Positions 35,532 through 45,036 of a DNA stretch of 54,892 bases are shown here, one piece after another (within the stretch, counting starts at the first letter, position 1; each line of letters begins with the position of its first letter). The position numbers were made by a program, and so were the translations under genes. Origin of the DNA: Acidobacteriota bacterium. GTDB taxonomy: Bacteria; Acidobacteriota; Thermoanaerobaculia; Multivoradales; JAHZIX01. The stretch spans positions 1 through 54,892 of the forward strand of contig JAXHTF010000025.1 in the NCBI GenBank assembly GCA_034211275.1. Direction: 5' to 3'. Under the pieces are notes generated by a model. That model did no database searches. It was not told the origin of the DNA and worked only from the letters and a program-made list of their open reading frames with translations.

Positions 35532-36787
35532 CGCACGTCGGCGATGGGCTTGGAGGGCTCGATGAGCCGCCGTAGCTCGATGGGGGTGCCCTCGACGATG
35601 ACGTCGGCGGGCACCGCTTCCAGGGTCGCCAGCAAGTCGGCGATCTGGGCCTCGCTGTAGCCCATGGCGGGGAGGATGCCGGTGGCGTTGGGGTATTTCT
35701 CGTAGGTTTCGGCGATGGAGCCCACCGCGTAGGGGCGGGGATCGACGATCTCGGCGGCGCCGGCCTGGCGGGCGGCGTACCAGCCGGCGCCCCGGCTCAT
35801 GCCGCCGTGGGTGAGGGTGGGGCCGTCCTCCACCACCACCACTCGCTTGCCGCGGATCTTCTCCGGCTCGGCGACGGTGATCTTGGAACGGCATTGCAGC
35901 ACCTCGGCGTCGGGGTTGAGGCGCCGGCAGCTTTCCAGCACCGCTTGAAGGCCTTCCTCCGGGGCCGTATCCACCTTGTTGATCACCAGCACGTCCGCCA
36001 TCAGCAGATTGCTCTCGCCGGGGTAGTAGCTGGTCTCGTCGCCGGCGCGGTGAGGATCGAGGACGGTGATCTGCAGGTCCGGACGATAGAACGAGGCGTC
36101 GTTGTTGCCGCCGTCCCACAGGATCACCTGCGCCTCTTTCTGCGCCTGTTCCAGAATCTGGTGGTAATCGACCCCGGCGTAGACCACCAGCCCATGGTCC
36201 AGGTAGGGCTCGTACTCCTCCCGTTCCTCGATGGTGGTGCGGTGGCGATCCAGGTCTTCGTAGCTGGCGAAACGCTGGCAGGCCTGCTGGGCCAGGTCGC
36301 CGTAGGGCATGGGGTGGCGCACCGCCACCGCCCGGATCCCCCGGTCCCGCAGCACCTGGGCCAGGTGGCGGGTAGTCTGGCTTTTGCCGGCGCCGGTGCG
36401 CACGGCGGTGACCGCGATCACCGGGCAGCTCGCTTCGAGCATGGTGCGGGGGATGGAGCAAACGCCGAAGTGGGCCCCCGCGGCGATGACCCGGCTGGCC
36501 CGCTCCATGACGTAGGGGTAGGAGACGTCGGAGTAGGAGAACCAGACCTGTTCCACACCGTGGCGGCGGATCAGCTCCTCCAGCTCGTCCTCCGGATGGA
36601 TGGGGATGCCCTCGGGATAGAGCTCGCCGGCGAGGCTCGCGGGATAGACACGGTCCTCGATGTCGGGGATCTGCGCCGCGGTGAACGCCACCACCCGGTA
36701 GCGGGAGTCGCCCCGGAAGAGACAATTGAAATTGTGAAAGTCGCGCCCTGCGGCGCCCATGATCACGACCGGTGTGGCGGCTGCCAT
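35453..36787 (-). CDS. Cyclic 2,3-diphosphoglycerate synthetase-like GTPase
   Basis: 444 residues. It opens VVIMGAAGRDFHNFN and has the P-loop AVRTGAGKSQT (128-138), then WDGGNNDASFYRPDL, VLVINKVDTA (an NKxD motif) and VVEDGPTLTHGGM, all typical of this family. The founding archaeal enzyme makes cyclic 2,3-diphosphoglycerate, a thermoprotectant. Bacterial homologues are widespread and their true reaction is uncertain. The ATG at 36787 has GGAAGGAG 7 bases upstream; the ORF extends to 36838 without better evidence. It is convergent with the SRPBCC gene. Confidence 0.85.
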   Translation of the reverse strand: MAAATPVVIMGAAGRDFHNFNCLFRGDSRYRVVAFTAAQIPDIEDRVYPASLAGELYPEGIPIHPEDELEELIRRHGVEQVWFSYSDVSYPYVMERASRVIAAGAHFGVCSIPRTMLEASCPVIAVTAVRTGAGKSQTTRHLAQVLRDRGIRAVAVRHPMPYGDLAQQACQRFASYEDLDRHRTTIEEREEYEPYLDHGLVVYAGVDYHQILEQAQKEAQVILWDGGNNDASFYRPDLQITVLDPHRAGDETSYYPGESNLLMADVLVINKVDTAPEEGLQAVLESCRRLNPDAEVLQCRSKITVAEPEKIRGKRVVVVEDGPTLTHGGMSRGAGWYAARQAGAAEIVDPRPYAVGSIAETYEKYPNATGILPAMGYSEAQIADLLATLEAVPADVIVEGTPIELRRLIEPSKPIADVRYDLEEVEPGRLEARVEEVLAGLGGS

Positions 36788-36996
36788 GCTCTGACTCCTT
36801 CCCCTGTGGCTGCCCCCCGGGTGGCGTTCCGCCGGCATGGCGAGGATCCGCTCGGTGAGGAGGGGGGCGGTGAAATGGGCCGATCTCCAGTGTGTGCGGG
36901 CCCCGTAGCGAGTGCAACACCCCCTCGGGTAGGGGATCCGGAGCTTCGCCAGCGACGAGGCTCGGAGCCGGTTCCCGGGCTGCTAGGCTTGCGTTC

Positions 36997-39306
36997 ATGC
37001 CCCCGGAATTCTCCATGCAGAAATGGTCCTCGGAGCTGCTCCAACATCCCGGCCGGGTCTTGGGTTTCTTCCTGCTGCTCGCGGCCTTGGCGGTGCCGGG
37101 GCTGTTGCGGCTGGGCCTCGACAATTCCCCTGAAGTCTTCTTCGTCCGCGACGCCGACGCCCTGGAGCGCTATCGCCAGCTGGAGTTCGACTTCGGCCGC
37201 GACCGCGCCGTGCGCTTGGTGGCGCGGGGGGACGGTCTGTGGACCGCCGAGGGATTGGCCTGGCTGGGGCAGCTGGAGGAGCGGGCGGCGCGGCTGCGGG
37301 GGGTGATCCACGGGGCAGGGCTCTTCGGTCACCATGGCTGGCGTTTGGACAGCTGGCCGCCGGAGGGGCGGCTTGGGGCCGCCACCTTCCGGCAGCAGGT
37401 GCTGGACGACCCGGTGGACCGCCGGGCGGGCTGGGTGAGCGGCGATGGCGAGGTGGCGACGGTCTTGGTGGCGCTCTACAAGCTGACGCCGAAGCAGCAG
37501 CGCCAGGCTCTGGATGAGCTGGCGGCGCTGGTCGCCGAGCCACCGCCGGGGGTCGAGACCTTCCTCGCCGGGCTGCCGGTGGTGGAGCGGGCCATCGACG
37601 GGGCGCTGCTGCAGATGGTGAAGATCTTCTTCCCTCTCCTCGCGGTGCTCGCCGTGCTGCTCCTGGGAGCCGTTTTCCGCAGTTGGCGGCTGGCGCTGCT
37701 GCCGCTGGCTCTGGTCATGCTCTGCGAGATGGTGATCTTCGGGACCATGGGCTGGCTCGGGGTGCCGCTGGACATGGTGGGCATCATCCTGGCGCCGCTG
37801 CTCTTCGTGGTCACCCTGGCCACCGCGGTGCACCTCCAGATGCGCTTCCTGACGGAGCGCCGGGCGGGGCTCTCGGCGCCGGACGCGGCGCGGGCCATGG
37901 TCCACCATAAGGCCTGGCCGGTGGTGTGGACCGGCGTCACCACCGCTGTGGGATTCGGTTCCCTGGCCCTGGCGCCGGTGCCGGCGGTGCAGCGGCTGGG
38001 TTGGGCTTCTCTGGCGGCCTTCTTGTTGATGACCGTGGCGGCCTTGAGCTTCTTTCCGGCCCTGCTGCTGCGGGCCTCCGGTACGGACGAAAGCATCCGC
38101 AAGACGGTTGCCGCGAAAAGCTTGCCGAGGCGAGCATGGGGGGCGTGGGTGGTTCGCCACCGGCGGCAGGTGGGGGTCTGCTTTGCCCTGCTGGCCCTGG
38201 TGGCTCTCGCGGGCCTGCCGAGGCTCCGGATGGCCTCTGGCTTCCTCGAATATTTTCGCCCCGAGCATCCGGTACGGGCTCAATTGGAGCAGCTCACCGA
38301 GCGGGGTATGGGAGTTTTGGCGGCGGAGCTGGTGCTGACCCGGGACGACGGGGCTCGCTTTGACACTCCCGCCGGCGCTCAGGCGCTGGCGGCCCTGGCG
38401 GAGGAGCTGCGGGCGCAGGAGTCGCGGGGGCAAGAGCCGCTGCAGGAGTCCATGGTGCTGGAAGTGCTCGGCGCCGGGGACTTGGTGGCCGGGATCGGTC
38501 GCTATCTGCAGCCTACCGGTGATCCGGAGACAGAAGCCGACTGGGAGGCCGCTCTTCGCAAGCTGCGGTCGGTGCCCGAGCACGAGCGCATGCTCGGCTA
38601 CTTCGTCACCGCCGATGGCCAGCGGGCGCGGCTGACCCTATGGGTGCCCATGGCCGGTTACGCCGCCCTCGAGCCGACTTTGGAACGAGCCCGGGCCGCG
38701 GCGTTGCGAGCTTTTCCCGGTGCCGAGGCCGAGATCACCGGCCGCTACCCCATGGTGCTCTCCGCTCGCCGGGCGCTGCTCTACACCCTGTGGACGTCCT
38801 TCGCCGTCACCTTGCTGTGGGTGGCTTTGATCCTGCGGGGGTCGTTGCACAGCATCGGGTTGGCGTTGCGCGCCCTGCTGCCCAACCTCTGGCCGGTGGC
38901 GGTGGTGTTGGGGGCCATGGGGTGGTTGGGCATCGAGGTGGACGCCACCACGGTGATGATCGCCGCGGCGGTGCTCGGTCTGGCGGTAGACGACACCTTC
39001 CACTCCCTGGGGAGCTTCCGGCGGCATCTGGCCGCGGCGGAACTGCGGGGACCGGTGACCACGGCGGAAGCGGCCCGCCGAGCTCTCGACGAGCTGGCGC
39101 GGCCGCATCTCGTGACCAGTGTGGTGCTGACGGCAGGCTTCGGTGTGTGTGCGCTCTCCAGCTTTCTGCCCATGGCCCGCTTCGGGGCCCTCATGGCGCT
39201 GGCGGTGCTGGCGGCGCTGGCGGCGGACCTATGGCTGGTGCCGGCATTGCTGGCGGGCGCCTCGGAAGAGGAGGCGGCCCGCCTGCGGTCGGATCGTGGG
39301 GTCTAG
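36997..39306 (+). CDS. RND/MMPL-family transporter
   Basis: 769 residues. TM1 is near residues 18-40 (VLGFFLLLAALAVPGLLRLG), followed by a large periplasmic loop starting NSPEVFFVRDADALERY. A bundle of helices follows (FFPLLAVLAVLLLGAVF, LLPLALVMLCEMVIFG, GIILAPLLFVVTLATAVHLQ, LAAFLLMTVAALSFFPAL), then a second copy of TM, loop and bundle ending LMALAVLAALAADLWLVPALLAG. This is the two-fold patched/MMPL layout of proton-driven lipid or hopanoid exporters. No Shine-Dalgarno decides between ATGs at 36997 and 37015. No membrane-fusion partner is adjacent. Confidence 0.87.
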   Translation: MPPEFSMQKWSSELLQHPGRVLGFFLLLAALAVPGLLRLGLDNSPEVFFVRDADALERYRQLEFDFGRDRAVRLVARGDGLWTAEGLAWLGQLEERAARLRGVIHGAGLFGHHGWRLDSWPPEGRLGAATFRQQVLDDPVDRRAGWVSGDGEVATVLVALYKLTPKQQRQALDELAALVAEPPPGVETFLAGLPVVERAIDGALLQMVKIFFPLLAVLAVLLLGAVFRSWRLALLPLALVMLCEMVIFGTMGWLGVPLDMVGIILAPLLFVVTLATAVHLQMRFLTERRAGLSAPDAARAMVHHKAWPVVWTGVTTAVGFGSLALAPVPAVQRLGWASLAAFLLMTVAALSFFPALLLRASGTDESIRKTVAAKSLPRRAWGAWVVRHRRQVGVCFALLALVALAGLPRLRMASGFLEYFRPEHPVRAQLEQLTERGMGVLAAELVLTRDDGARFDTPAGAQALAALAEELRAQESRGQEPLQESMVLEVLGAGDLVAGIGRYLQPTGDPETEADWEAALRKLRSVPEHERMLGYFVTADGQRARLTLWVPMAGYAALEPTLERARAAALRAFPGAEAEITGRYPMVLSARRALLYTLWTSFAVTLLWVALILRGSLHSIGLALRALLPNLWPVAVVLGAMGWLGIEVDATTVMIAAAVLGLAVDDTFHSLGSFRRHLAAAELRGPVTTAEAARRALDELARPHLVTSVVLTAGFGVCALSSFLPMARFGALMALAVLAALAADLWLVPALLAGASEEEAARLRSDRGV

Positions 39307-39314
39307 GAGGCTGC

Positions 39315-39866
39315 TCAGACAGCTTGGCGCCGCCGCAGCAGCACCGTGGCGGCGGCGAGGAGAAGTCCTACCAGGAGGACCAGCCCAACCGTGCCGAGCG
39401 TCGGAATGTCGAGGCCGGCGGCACCGCGGGTGGCGTCCCAGAAGCCGCTGATCCCGGCGAAGGGACCGCTGGAGACGTCCATATTGCCCACGAGGGTGTC
39501 CGGGAAGTCCCCCTCGCTACCGGAGAAACTGGCGGTGCCCAGATTGCCGCCCATGAGCAGCCCCATCTGGACGGTGTCCCCCACCACGTCGCCGGTGACC
39601 GTCGCCGCGAGCTCCATGGGGCAGTCCACCGGGCCGTCGATCAAACCCAGTGCGGCGCTGCCGCTGATGGAAGTACCGTCCTGGGAGATCTGGGCGGTGC
39701 CTTCGAATTCGCAGATGGGCGGCACACCGTCGCCTTCGGGGGAAGGTACGGCGGTTTCCGCATGCAAATTCCAGAGCCCTGCCACGTCGATGGTCGGCTC
39801 ACCGGCGGTGGCGGGCAGGGCGAGGAAAAGCAGGCTCAGGGCGATGGGAAAGAGCGCGCGTCTCAT
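39315..39866 (-). CDS. Secreted IPTL-CTERM sorting-signal protein
   Basis: 183 residues. A signal peptide ends PATAGE. A beta-rich body follows (ISQDGTSISGSAALGLIDG, VTGDVVGDTVQMGLLMGG), resembling secreted glycine-rich sheets with no known enzyme motif. At 154-157 IPTL begins a C-terminal signal: IPTLGTVG, a hydrophobic helix and a terminal RRRQ. This tripartite tail fits the IPTL-CTERM group, which is thought to be processed by an exosortase-like system. No such sorting enzyme is encoded in this window. It converges on the RND gene, 8 bases apart. Confidence 0.82.
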   Translation of the reverse strand: MRRALFPIALSLLFLALPATAGEPTIDVAGLWNLHAETAVPSPEGDGVPPICEFEGTAQISQDGTSISGSAALGLIDGPVDCPMELAATVTGDVVGDTVQMGLLMGGNLGTASFSGSEGDFPDTLVGNMDVSSGPFAGISGFWDATRGAAGLDIPTLGTVGLVLLVGLLLAAATVLLRRRQAV

Positions 39867-39995
39867 GGTCCAAAACTCCTCAGATTCGACAGCCGGGCCT
39901 TGGAGCCCGAGTATGAACTTGTAGCTAACCCAGTATACGACGATCCGGGGGCCCTGGCGAATCGGCCTTGCGGACCTCGAGATTTTGAACCCCTC

Positions 39996-40232
39996 CTACT
40001 CCCTGCGCCGAAACCAGCCGGTGAGGCTGGTGCGGGGTCGCCGACAGGGCAAGACCTCGTGAGGAAAGGCGTCGCTGAAGAAGGTCACTAGAGTGCCGGC
40101 GGTGGCCATCTCTTCTGCAATGCTCAGATGCCGCGGCTCCGGCACCATGGCGCGGCGCGGCGGCTGAGGCCGGTCGGGAGGCGGAGGGGGCTCGGGAGGA
40201 CGATTGAAGGCCGGCAGAGATCCCTGGGTCAT
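39996..40232 (-). pseudogene. C-terminal remnant of a 2OG-Fe(II) oxygenase
   Basis: 78 residues. The last 35 or so (GTLVTFFSDAFPHEVLP... SLTGWFRRRE) match the end of prolyl-4-hydroxylase-type 2-oxoglutarate oxygenases, including the distal iron His (PHEV) and the 2OG-binding Arg (TGWFR). The HxD iron motif and the core barrel are missing. The preceding Pro-rich stretch (EPPPPPDRPQPP) has no family similarity. It is most likely a decayed gene. Confidence 0.6.
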
Positions 40233-40339
40233 GGCGTCGCTTCAGCTCCTGGGAGGATCAACCTCCGGAAGCGAGAAAGCTTATGCATTTTTCTTTCGAA
40301 AGGGGAGAGTCTTTCTTCCCCATGGGCTAAATTGTCGCC

Positions 40340-41098
40340 ATGCACCCAGAGCGCGACGAGCTGAACCCGCCCCCGGTTTGGAATCTGCCCTCGGTACCGG
40401 AGGAGCTCCGGGATCGGCTGACAGCGGAGGATCTCTGGCACGCCGACGCCTGGTCCTCCGTGGCGGCGGTGGAGCTCACCCTCAGCGACGGCTCCGGCGC
40501 GCCCCGCCAGGCCACGAGGGTTCAGGCCTGTTGGGATGCCGAAGCACTTTACGTCCGCTTCGTCTGCGCCGACCAGGATGCTTGGAGCCACTTCACCCGC
40601 CGCGACGATTCTCTTTGGGAGCAGGAAGCGGTCGAAGTCTTCCTCGCCCCCGGCGCCGCCGCGCCCCAACGCTACTTCGAATTCCAGGTCAGCCCCCGGG
40701 GTGTGCTCTTTGACGCCGTGGTGGACAACCCGAACCTCGACCGTAGCGACCTGGTCACCGACCCGTCCTGGAACTGCCCCGGCATCCGCTGGGCCGCCGG
40801 GCCTCTCCCGGTCTCCCCAGGCTCCTCTGCCGAGGCCGCCCAAGGCACATCCAGCGATGAGGGACCTTCGGAGGATTGGTGGGCCGGCCTGCTCCTCCCC
40901 TGGCGCGGCCTCCTCCCCGACCCCCGGCCCCCCACTGAGCTACGCGCCAACTTCTACCGCATCGAGCGCCCCCGCCCCGAGCGCTTCAGCCAGCGCCCCA
41001 GCCTCCCGGAAGAATTCAGCGCCTGGTCCCCCACGAACCTCTCACCCCCCGACTTCCACCGCCCGGCGCGGTTTGGGTTGTTGCGGTTGGTCTCCTAG
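40340..41098 (+). CDS. CBM9-like carbohydrate-binding family protein
   Basis: 252 residues without a signal peptide. Typical blocks of the CBM9/DOMON-like family are visible: VQACWDAEALYVRFVCAD (start of the beta-sandwich), DDSLWEQEAVEVFLAPG (ligand-edge strand), YFEFQVSPRGVLFDA and WWAGLLLPWRGLLPDP, ending FHRPARFGLLRLV. Proteins of this group bind sugars or haem-like ligands; many bacterial members are uncharacterised. No ribosome binding site is evident. The stop is 3 bases from the stop of the convergent sulfatase-like gene. Confidence 0.8.
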   Translation: MHPERDELNPPPVWNLPSVPEELRDRLTAEDLWHADAWSSVAAVELTLSDGSGAPRQATRVQACWDAEALYVRFVCADQDAWSHFTRRDDSLWEQEAVEVFLAPGAAAPQRYFEFQVSPRGVLFDAVVDNPNLDRSDLVTDPSWNCPGIRWAAGPLPVSPGSSAEAAQGTSSDEGPSEDWWAGLLLPWRGLLPDPRPPTELRANFYRIERPRPERFSQRPSLPEEFSAWSPTNLSPPDFHRPARFGLLRLVS

Positions 41099-41101
41099 CC
41101 C

Positions 41102-42724
41102 CTAGTCGATATACCCCAGCGTCTTGAGCTCGCGGATCGCCTCCTCGTCCTCTTCCACCAGCACGGGCTCGAAGAGGGGAGGCTGGGCGAGGCGTTGGCG
41201 GAGGCGGGAGAGGAGCTCGGTGCGGATGGTCTCGGCCTCGGGGGTGTCAAGGGGGGTGAGCTCGTAGGGATCGTCGCCGTTGCGGAAGATCTCCGGGTGC
41301 AGGGTGGTGACGTCGCCGAAGTTGTGGTGGATGAGGGTGTAGTCACCATGGCGCAGGGCGAAGGCGCGGTAGGTGAAGGTGGGGGGGAAGAGGTAGTAGG
41401 AGAAGACCTCCCGCGGTGGTAGCGGAGCGTCGGCGGCGAGGGGGCCGGCAAGGGACTCGGCCATGGGCCCGGCAAGGGACAAGGCGTGGCCGGTGACGGC
41501 GGCGGGAATGGGGAGGCTGAGGAGCTCCAGCACGGTGGGGGCGATGTCGGAGAGCTCGGCGGTTCCGGCGATGACGGCGCCCGGGATCACCGTGGCAGTG
41601 CTCGTCCTGCTCCTCGCCGGATCCTCCGAGGTCTTCTCCGCGGCTCCAGCAGGGACGGCACTGGTCGGGGCATCGGTCCCCTCGGTGGCCACCTGGGCGG
41701 GCTTGACGATCAGCGGCACCCACACCGCCTGCTCATAAACCTCCTGGTGCATCAGTAGATTGTGCTCCAGGAAGGCCTCGCCGTGGTCCGAGGTCACGAC
41801 GATGAGGGTGTCGTCGTAGAGGTCCAGTTGCTGCAGCGCATCGAGGACGCGGCCGAAATGCTCGTCGGTGTAGTAGATGCCGGCGTCGTAGGTGCCTTGG
41901 AGGACCTCGACCTCGGAGTCCGGGAAGGCGTCGGGATCACGGCTGCCGTCGAGGAAACCGCGGTTGAGGGCCCAGAGGTATTGCTGCCCCTGGCCCATCT
42001 CCGGTCCCTTCCAGGTGCTGGTGGCCTGCTCGTCGGCGATGAAGCGGAAGCGGTAGGGCTCGGGCTTGTCGTAGGGCAGGCAGCGGTGGTCGATGCACGG
42101 CGTGTTGGGGGGCAGAGCGTGCACGGACTTGGTGTGGAGGAAGAGGAAGAAGGGCTCCTCGCCGGTGCGCTCTTCCAGCCACTCCACCGCGCGATCGGCG
42201 GTCACCGCCATGTCGTATTTATACGGTAGATCCTTGCCGTGGGGGGCGTGGTGGTATTGCTCGAAGCCCTGGTCGAAGCCGCGGTCGGCGCCGACGTAGC
42301 CGTTGGGGCTGGAGTCGACCCAGGCGGCGGTGTCGTAGCCCGCCTCCGCCAACGATCGGGCCAGCCGCGGCGCCTCGTCCGGGATGCCGGACTTCTTGTG
42401 CCGCATGCCCAGATCGTAGGCGTGGACGCCGGTGAGCAGGCTGGCGTGGGAGGGGAGAGTCCAGGGTGTCGGTGCGTAGACCTGCTCGAAGCGGGCGCCC
42501 TCGGCGGCCAGTGCGTCGAGGCGCGGCGAGGTGTCTCGGGAGTAGCCGTAGCTGCCCAGGTGATCCGCCCGCAGGGTGTCGATGGAGAGGAGCAGGACGT
42601 TGGGGCGTCGAAGCTCCGGAGTCGGGCCTTGCTCGGCATCGGGCTGGGGCGCGCAGCCGGTGGCGAGGAGCAGGGTCGCTGCAAGGGCCCAACAGCTGGT
42701 CGAGAGGGGGCGGAAAGATCTCAT
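41102..42724 (-). CDS. Sulfatase-fold lipoprotein with Thr at the formylglycine position
   Basis: 540 residues. The lipobox is LLATGC (Cys24). An alkaline-phosphatase-superfamily core starts NVLLLSIDTLRADHLGSYGY, with the metal ligand Asp pair in SIDT and a distal VVTSDHGEAF. The nucleophile motif, usually C/S-x-P-S-R, reads T89-L-P-S-H. A true arylsulfatase needs Cys or Ser there to make formylglycine; Thr is used by lipoteichoic-acid-synthase-like enzymes, so a phospho- or other transferase/hydrolase is more likely. The ATG overlaps the stop of the upstream penicillin-binding protein gene (ATGA), indicating one operon and perhaps an envelope role. Confidence 0.88.
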   Translation of the reverse strand: MRSFRPLSTSCWALAATLLLATGCAPQPDAEQGPTPELRRPNVLLLSIDTLRADHLGSYGYSRDTSPRLDALAAEGARFEQVYAPTPWTLPSHASLLTGVHAYDLGMRHKKSGIPDEAPRLARSLAEAGYDTAAWVDSSPNGYVGADRGFDQGFEQYHHAPHGKDLPYKYDMAVTADRAVEWLEERTGEEPFFLFLHTKSVHALPPNTPCIDHRCLPYDKPEPYRFRFIADEQATSTWKGPEMGQGQQYLWALNRGFLDGSRDPDAFPDSEVEVLQGTYDAGIYYTDEHFGRVLDALQQLDLYDDTLIVVTSDHGEAFLEHNLLMHQEVYEQAVWVPLIVKPAQVATEGTDAPTSAVPAGAAEKTSEDPARSRTSTATVIPGAVIAGTAELSDIAPTVLELLSLPIPAAVTGHALSLAGPMAESLAGPLAADAPLPPREVFSYYLFPPTFTYRAFALRHGDYTLIHHNFGDVTTLHPEIFRNGDDPYELTPLDTPEAETIRTELLSRLRQRLAQPPLFEPVLVEEDEEAIRELKTLGYID

Positions 42725-45036
42725 TGCAGCTCCGGAATCGGATGGTCGGCCCGCAGCAGGCGCCGGCGGTCCGGTTCGTCGCCGCGGCGGAAGAGTTCGA
42801 GGGTGGCGTCGGAGCGTTGGCGCCGCACCAGGAGGCCGGTGCTGGTCTGCACCCAGCGCTCGACGATCTGCACCGGCGGTGGCTCGATCCGATGGGCGTA
42901 GCTGGCGGCGGCCAGCTGCATGTAGTCCCGCCACAGGGGTGCGGCGGCCTGGCTCCCGGTAAGGCCCAGGGGCGTGCCGTCGTCGATCCCCACCCACACC
43001 GCGGTGAGCAGGTTCCCGGCCCCGCCGACGAACCAGGCGTCGCGGCGCTGGTCCGAGGTGCCGGTCTTGCCCCAGGCGGCGATGTCCTCCAGGGCCGCCG
43101 CCCGGCCGGTGCCCCGGGCCACGGCGTCTCGCAGCAGATCCCGCACCAGATAGGCGGCGGCGGCGTCCACCACCCGGCGCTCGCCGTTGCGGGCTCGGGC
43201 CAGCCGGCCGCCGGCGGGGCGGGCGAGGCGGCGCACCGGGTAGGGCCGTACGCGCTCGCCGTCGTGGGCGAAGACGCTGTAGGCCCGGGCTAGATCGAGG
43301 GGCGAGGTCTCCACCGCGCCGAGGACGAAGGAGGGGGGCGGCGGCTTCGGCAGTCGCACGCCGGCGCTCTGCACCTGCTCCGCCGTGGCTTCGAAGCCGC
43401 AGTGGCGGGCGATGCGCACGAAGGGGACGTTGAGGGAGTCCACCAGGGCCTCCCGCACGGTCACCGTTCCGCGGTGGCCAGGGTGGAAGTTGGAGGGCGC
43501 CCAGGGACCCGACGGCAGGTCGAGGCGCAGGGGCCGATCCGCCACCCGGCGAGCCGGGTAGAGGGGATCCTCGCCGCCGCATTCCGAGAAGGCTTCCAGC
43601 AGCACCAGGGGTTTGATGGCGGAGCCGGGCTGGCGGCGGGCGTTGCGCACCCGGTCGAAGGCGTCCTCGCGGTCTCCGGGATCGCCGGCCACCGCCGCCA
43701 GCACTGCGCCGGTGGTCAGATCGAGGGTTACCAGGGCCGCCGAGAGGGGCTCCCGGCGCAGGCGGGAGTGGCTGCGGCGGAGCTGCTGCAGGTGCTCTTC
43801 GACGGTGTCGGCGGCGGCGGCCTGGAGCAGCGGGTCGAAGGTGGTGTCCACCACGAAGCCCCGGCCGTCAGCGAAGCGCCGGGGCGCCTCCATTTCCACC
43901 ACTTCCGAGACCCAGGCCACCAGCTGGCGGTCTCCCCGCGGCGCCGGGGGATCCAGGGCCAGCGCCACCGGGGCTCGCCGGGCGGCGGCGACCGCTCCCG
44001 AGGAGGCCCATTCCAGCTCTTCCATGCGGTCCAGGACCCACTGCTGGCGGCGGCGGTTGGCCTCGGCGTTGCGCGCCGGGGAAAGGCGGTTGGGGCCCTG
44101 GATCATGGCCGCCAGGGCCGACGCTTCGGCGAGGCTGAGCTCCGCTGCGGATTTGGAGAAATAGGCTCGGGCGGCGGCCCCGTAGCCGTAGATGCTGACC
44201 CCGTCCAGATGCCCCAGGTAGACGTGATTGAGGTAGGCCTGGAGGATTTCCTCCTTGTCGTACTCGGCCTCCAGCTCCAGCGACCGCATGGCTTCGGAGA
44301 CCTTGCGACCGAGGCTGCGCTTGGGGCTCAAGTCGCGCATCTTGATCAGCTGTTGGGTGATGGTGCTGCCGCCCTGCACGACCTTGCCGGCGCGGGCGTT
44401 GGCCAGCAGGGCGCGGGCGATGCCGCGGGCGTCGAGGCCGGCATGGTCGAAGAAGCGGGAGTCTTCCGCCGCCAGCACCGGACGCCAGACGTGCTCCGGC
44501 AGGCGGGCGAGCTCGATGGGCCGCCGGCGGGCGCGGCGCTCGGTGAGGGATTCAGCGACGGTCTCGGGCTCGAGCCACAGCCCCGAGTCCCAGTCGTCGA
44601 GCTCTCCGCGGCCCAGGCTGCCGGCGTCGAGCTCTTCCCCGTCGAGGTCGAGGATGCGCTCGATGCGCCCCGCATCGTCGAGCTCCAGATCCATCAGGAG
44701 AGCGTCGTACTCGTCGCCCAAGGCGAAGTGGGATCGTCGGTAGATCCAGAAGCGCTCGTGGCCCCAGAAGTACTCCCCGGGCTCTTCCGGCCGTCGGCTC
44801 ACCCGCACATAGCCCAGCCGCTCCAACCGCGCCGGCAGCCCGCCGTCGACGGCGTGGACCCCCAGCTGCAGCGGATAGGGAGCAGAGAAGACCCGCACCT
44901 GATTGCGCCCCAGCTCGTCCTCCAAGCTCGCGCCGGCGGGCAGGGCCAGGAGCAGGAGCAGGGCTACGAGGAGGAGTCTGGTGGGTAGATCTCGGAGGAA
45001 GGAGCTCATGGAGTCGATCTGAGGGTGGGCCGGCAT
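42721..45036 (-). CDS. Class A penicillin-binding protein (PBP1B-like)
   Basis: 771 residues. One N-terminal membrane helix (about 20-37) is followed by a UB2H-like region (about 45-170). The GT51 transglycosylase domain has Glu191 (AAEDSRFFDHAGLD) and GGSTITQQLIK (222-232). The transpeptidase domain has S472-x-x-K (GSAIK), S534-L-N536 and K657-T-G-T-S. All catalytic motifs are intact, so it polymerises and cross-links peptidoglycan in the periplasm. ATGs at 45036 and 45009 are both possible; neither has a good Shine-Dalgarno. The 3' end overlaps the sulfatase-fold gene by 4 bases. Confidence 0.93.
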   Translation of the reverse strand: MPAHPQIDSMSSFLRDLPTRLLLVALLLLLALPAGASLEDELGRNQVRVFSAPYPLQLGVHAVDGGLPARLERLGYVRVSRRPEEPGEYFWGHERFWIYRRSHFALGDEYDALLMDLELDDAGRIERILDLDGEELDAGSLGRGELDDWDSGLWLEPETVAESLTERRARRRPIELARLPEHVWRPVLAAEDSRFFDHAGLDARGIARALLANARAGKVVQGGSTITQQLIKMRDLSPKRSLGRKVSEAMRSLELEAEYDKEEILQAYLNHVYLGHLDGVSIYGYGAAARAYFSKSAAELSLAEASALAAMIQGPNRLSPARNAEANRRRQQWVLDRMEELEWASSGAVAAARRAPVALALDPPAPRGDRQLVAWVSEVVEMEAPRRFADGRGFVVDTTFDPLLQAAAADTVEEHLQQLRRSHSRLRREPLSAALVTLDLTTGAVLAAVAGDPGDREDAFDRVRNARRQPGSAIKPLVLLEAFSECGGEDPLYPARRVADRPLRLDLPSGPWAPSNFHPGHRGTVTVREALVDSLNVPFVRIARHCGFEATAEQVQSAGVRLPKPPPPSFVLGAVETSPLDLARAYSVFAHDGERVRPYPVRRLARPAGGRLARARNGERRVVDAAAAYLVRDLLRDAVARGTGRAAALEDIAAWGKTGTSDQRRDAWFVGGAGNLLTAVWVGIDDGTPLGLTGSQAAAPLWRDYMQLAAASYAHRIEPPPVQIVERWVQTSTGLLVRRQRSDATLELFRRGDEPDRRRLLRADHPIPELQ

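Noticed and set aside
41102-43582. An 826-residue reading of the sulfatase-fold gene
   Set aside because: The first 286 codons are antisense-quality, Arg/Pro/Gly-rich sequence overlapping the PBP gene in another frame. The lipoprotein start at 42724 with its ATGA overlap is far better.
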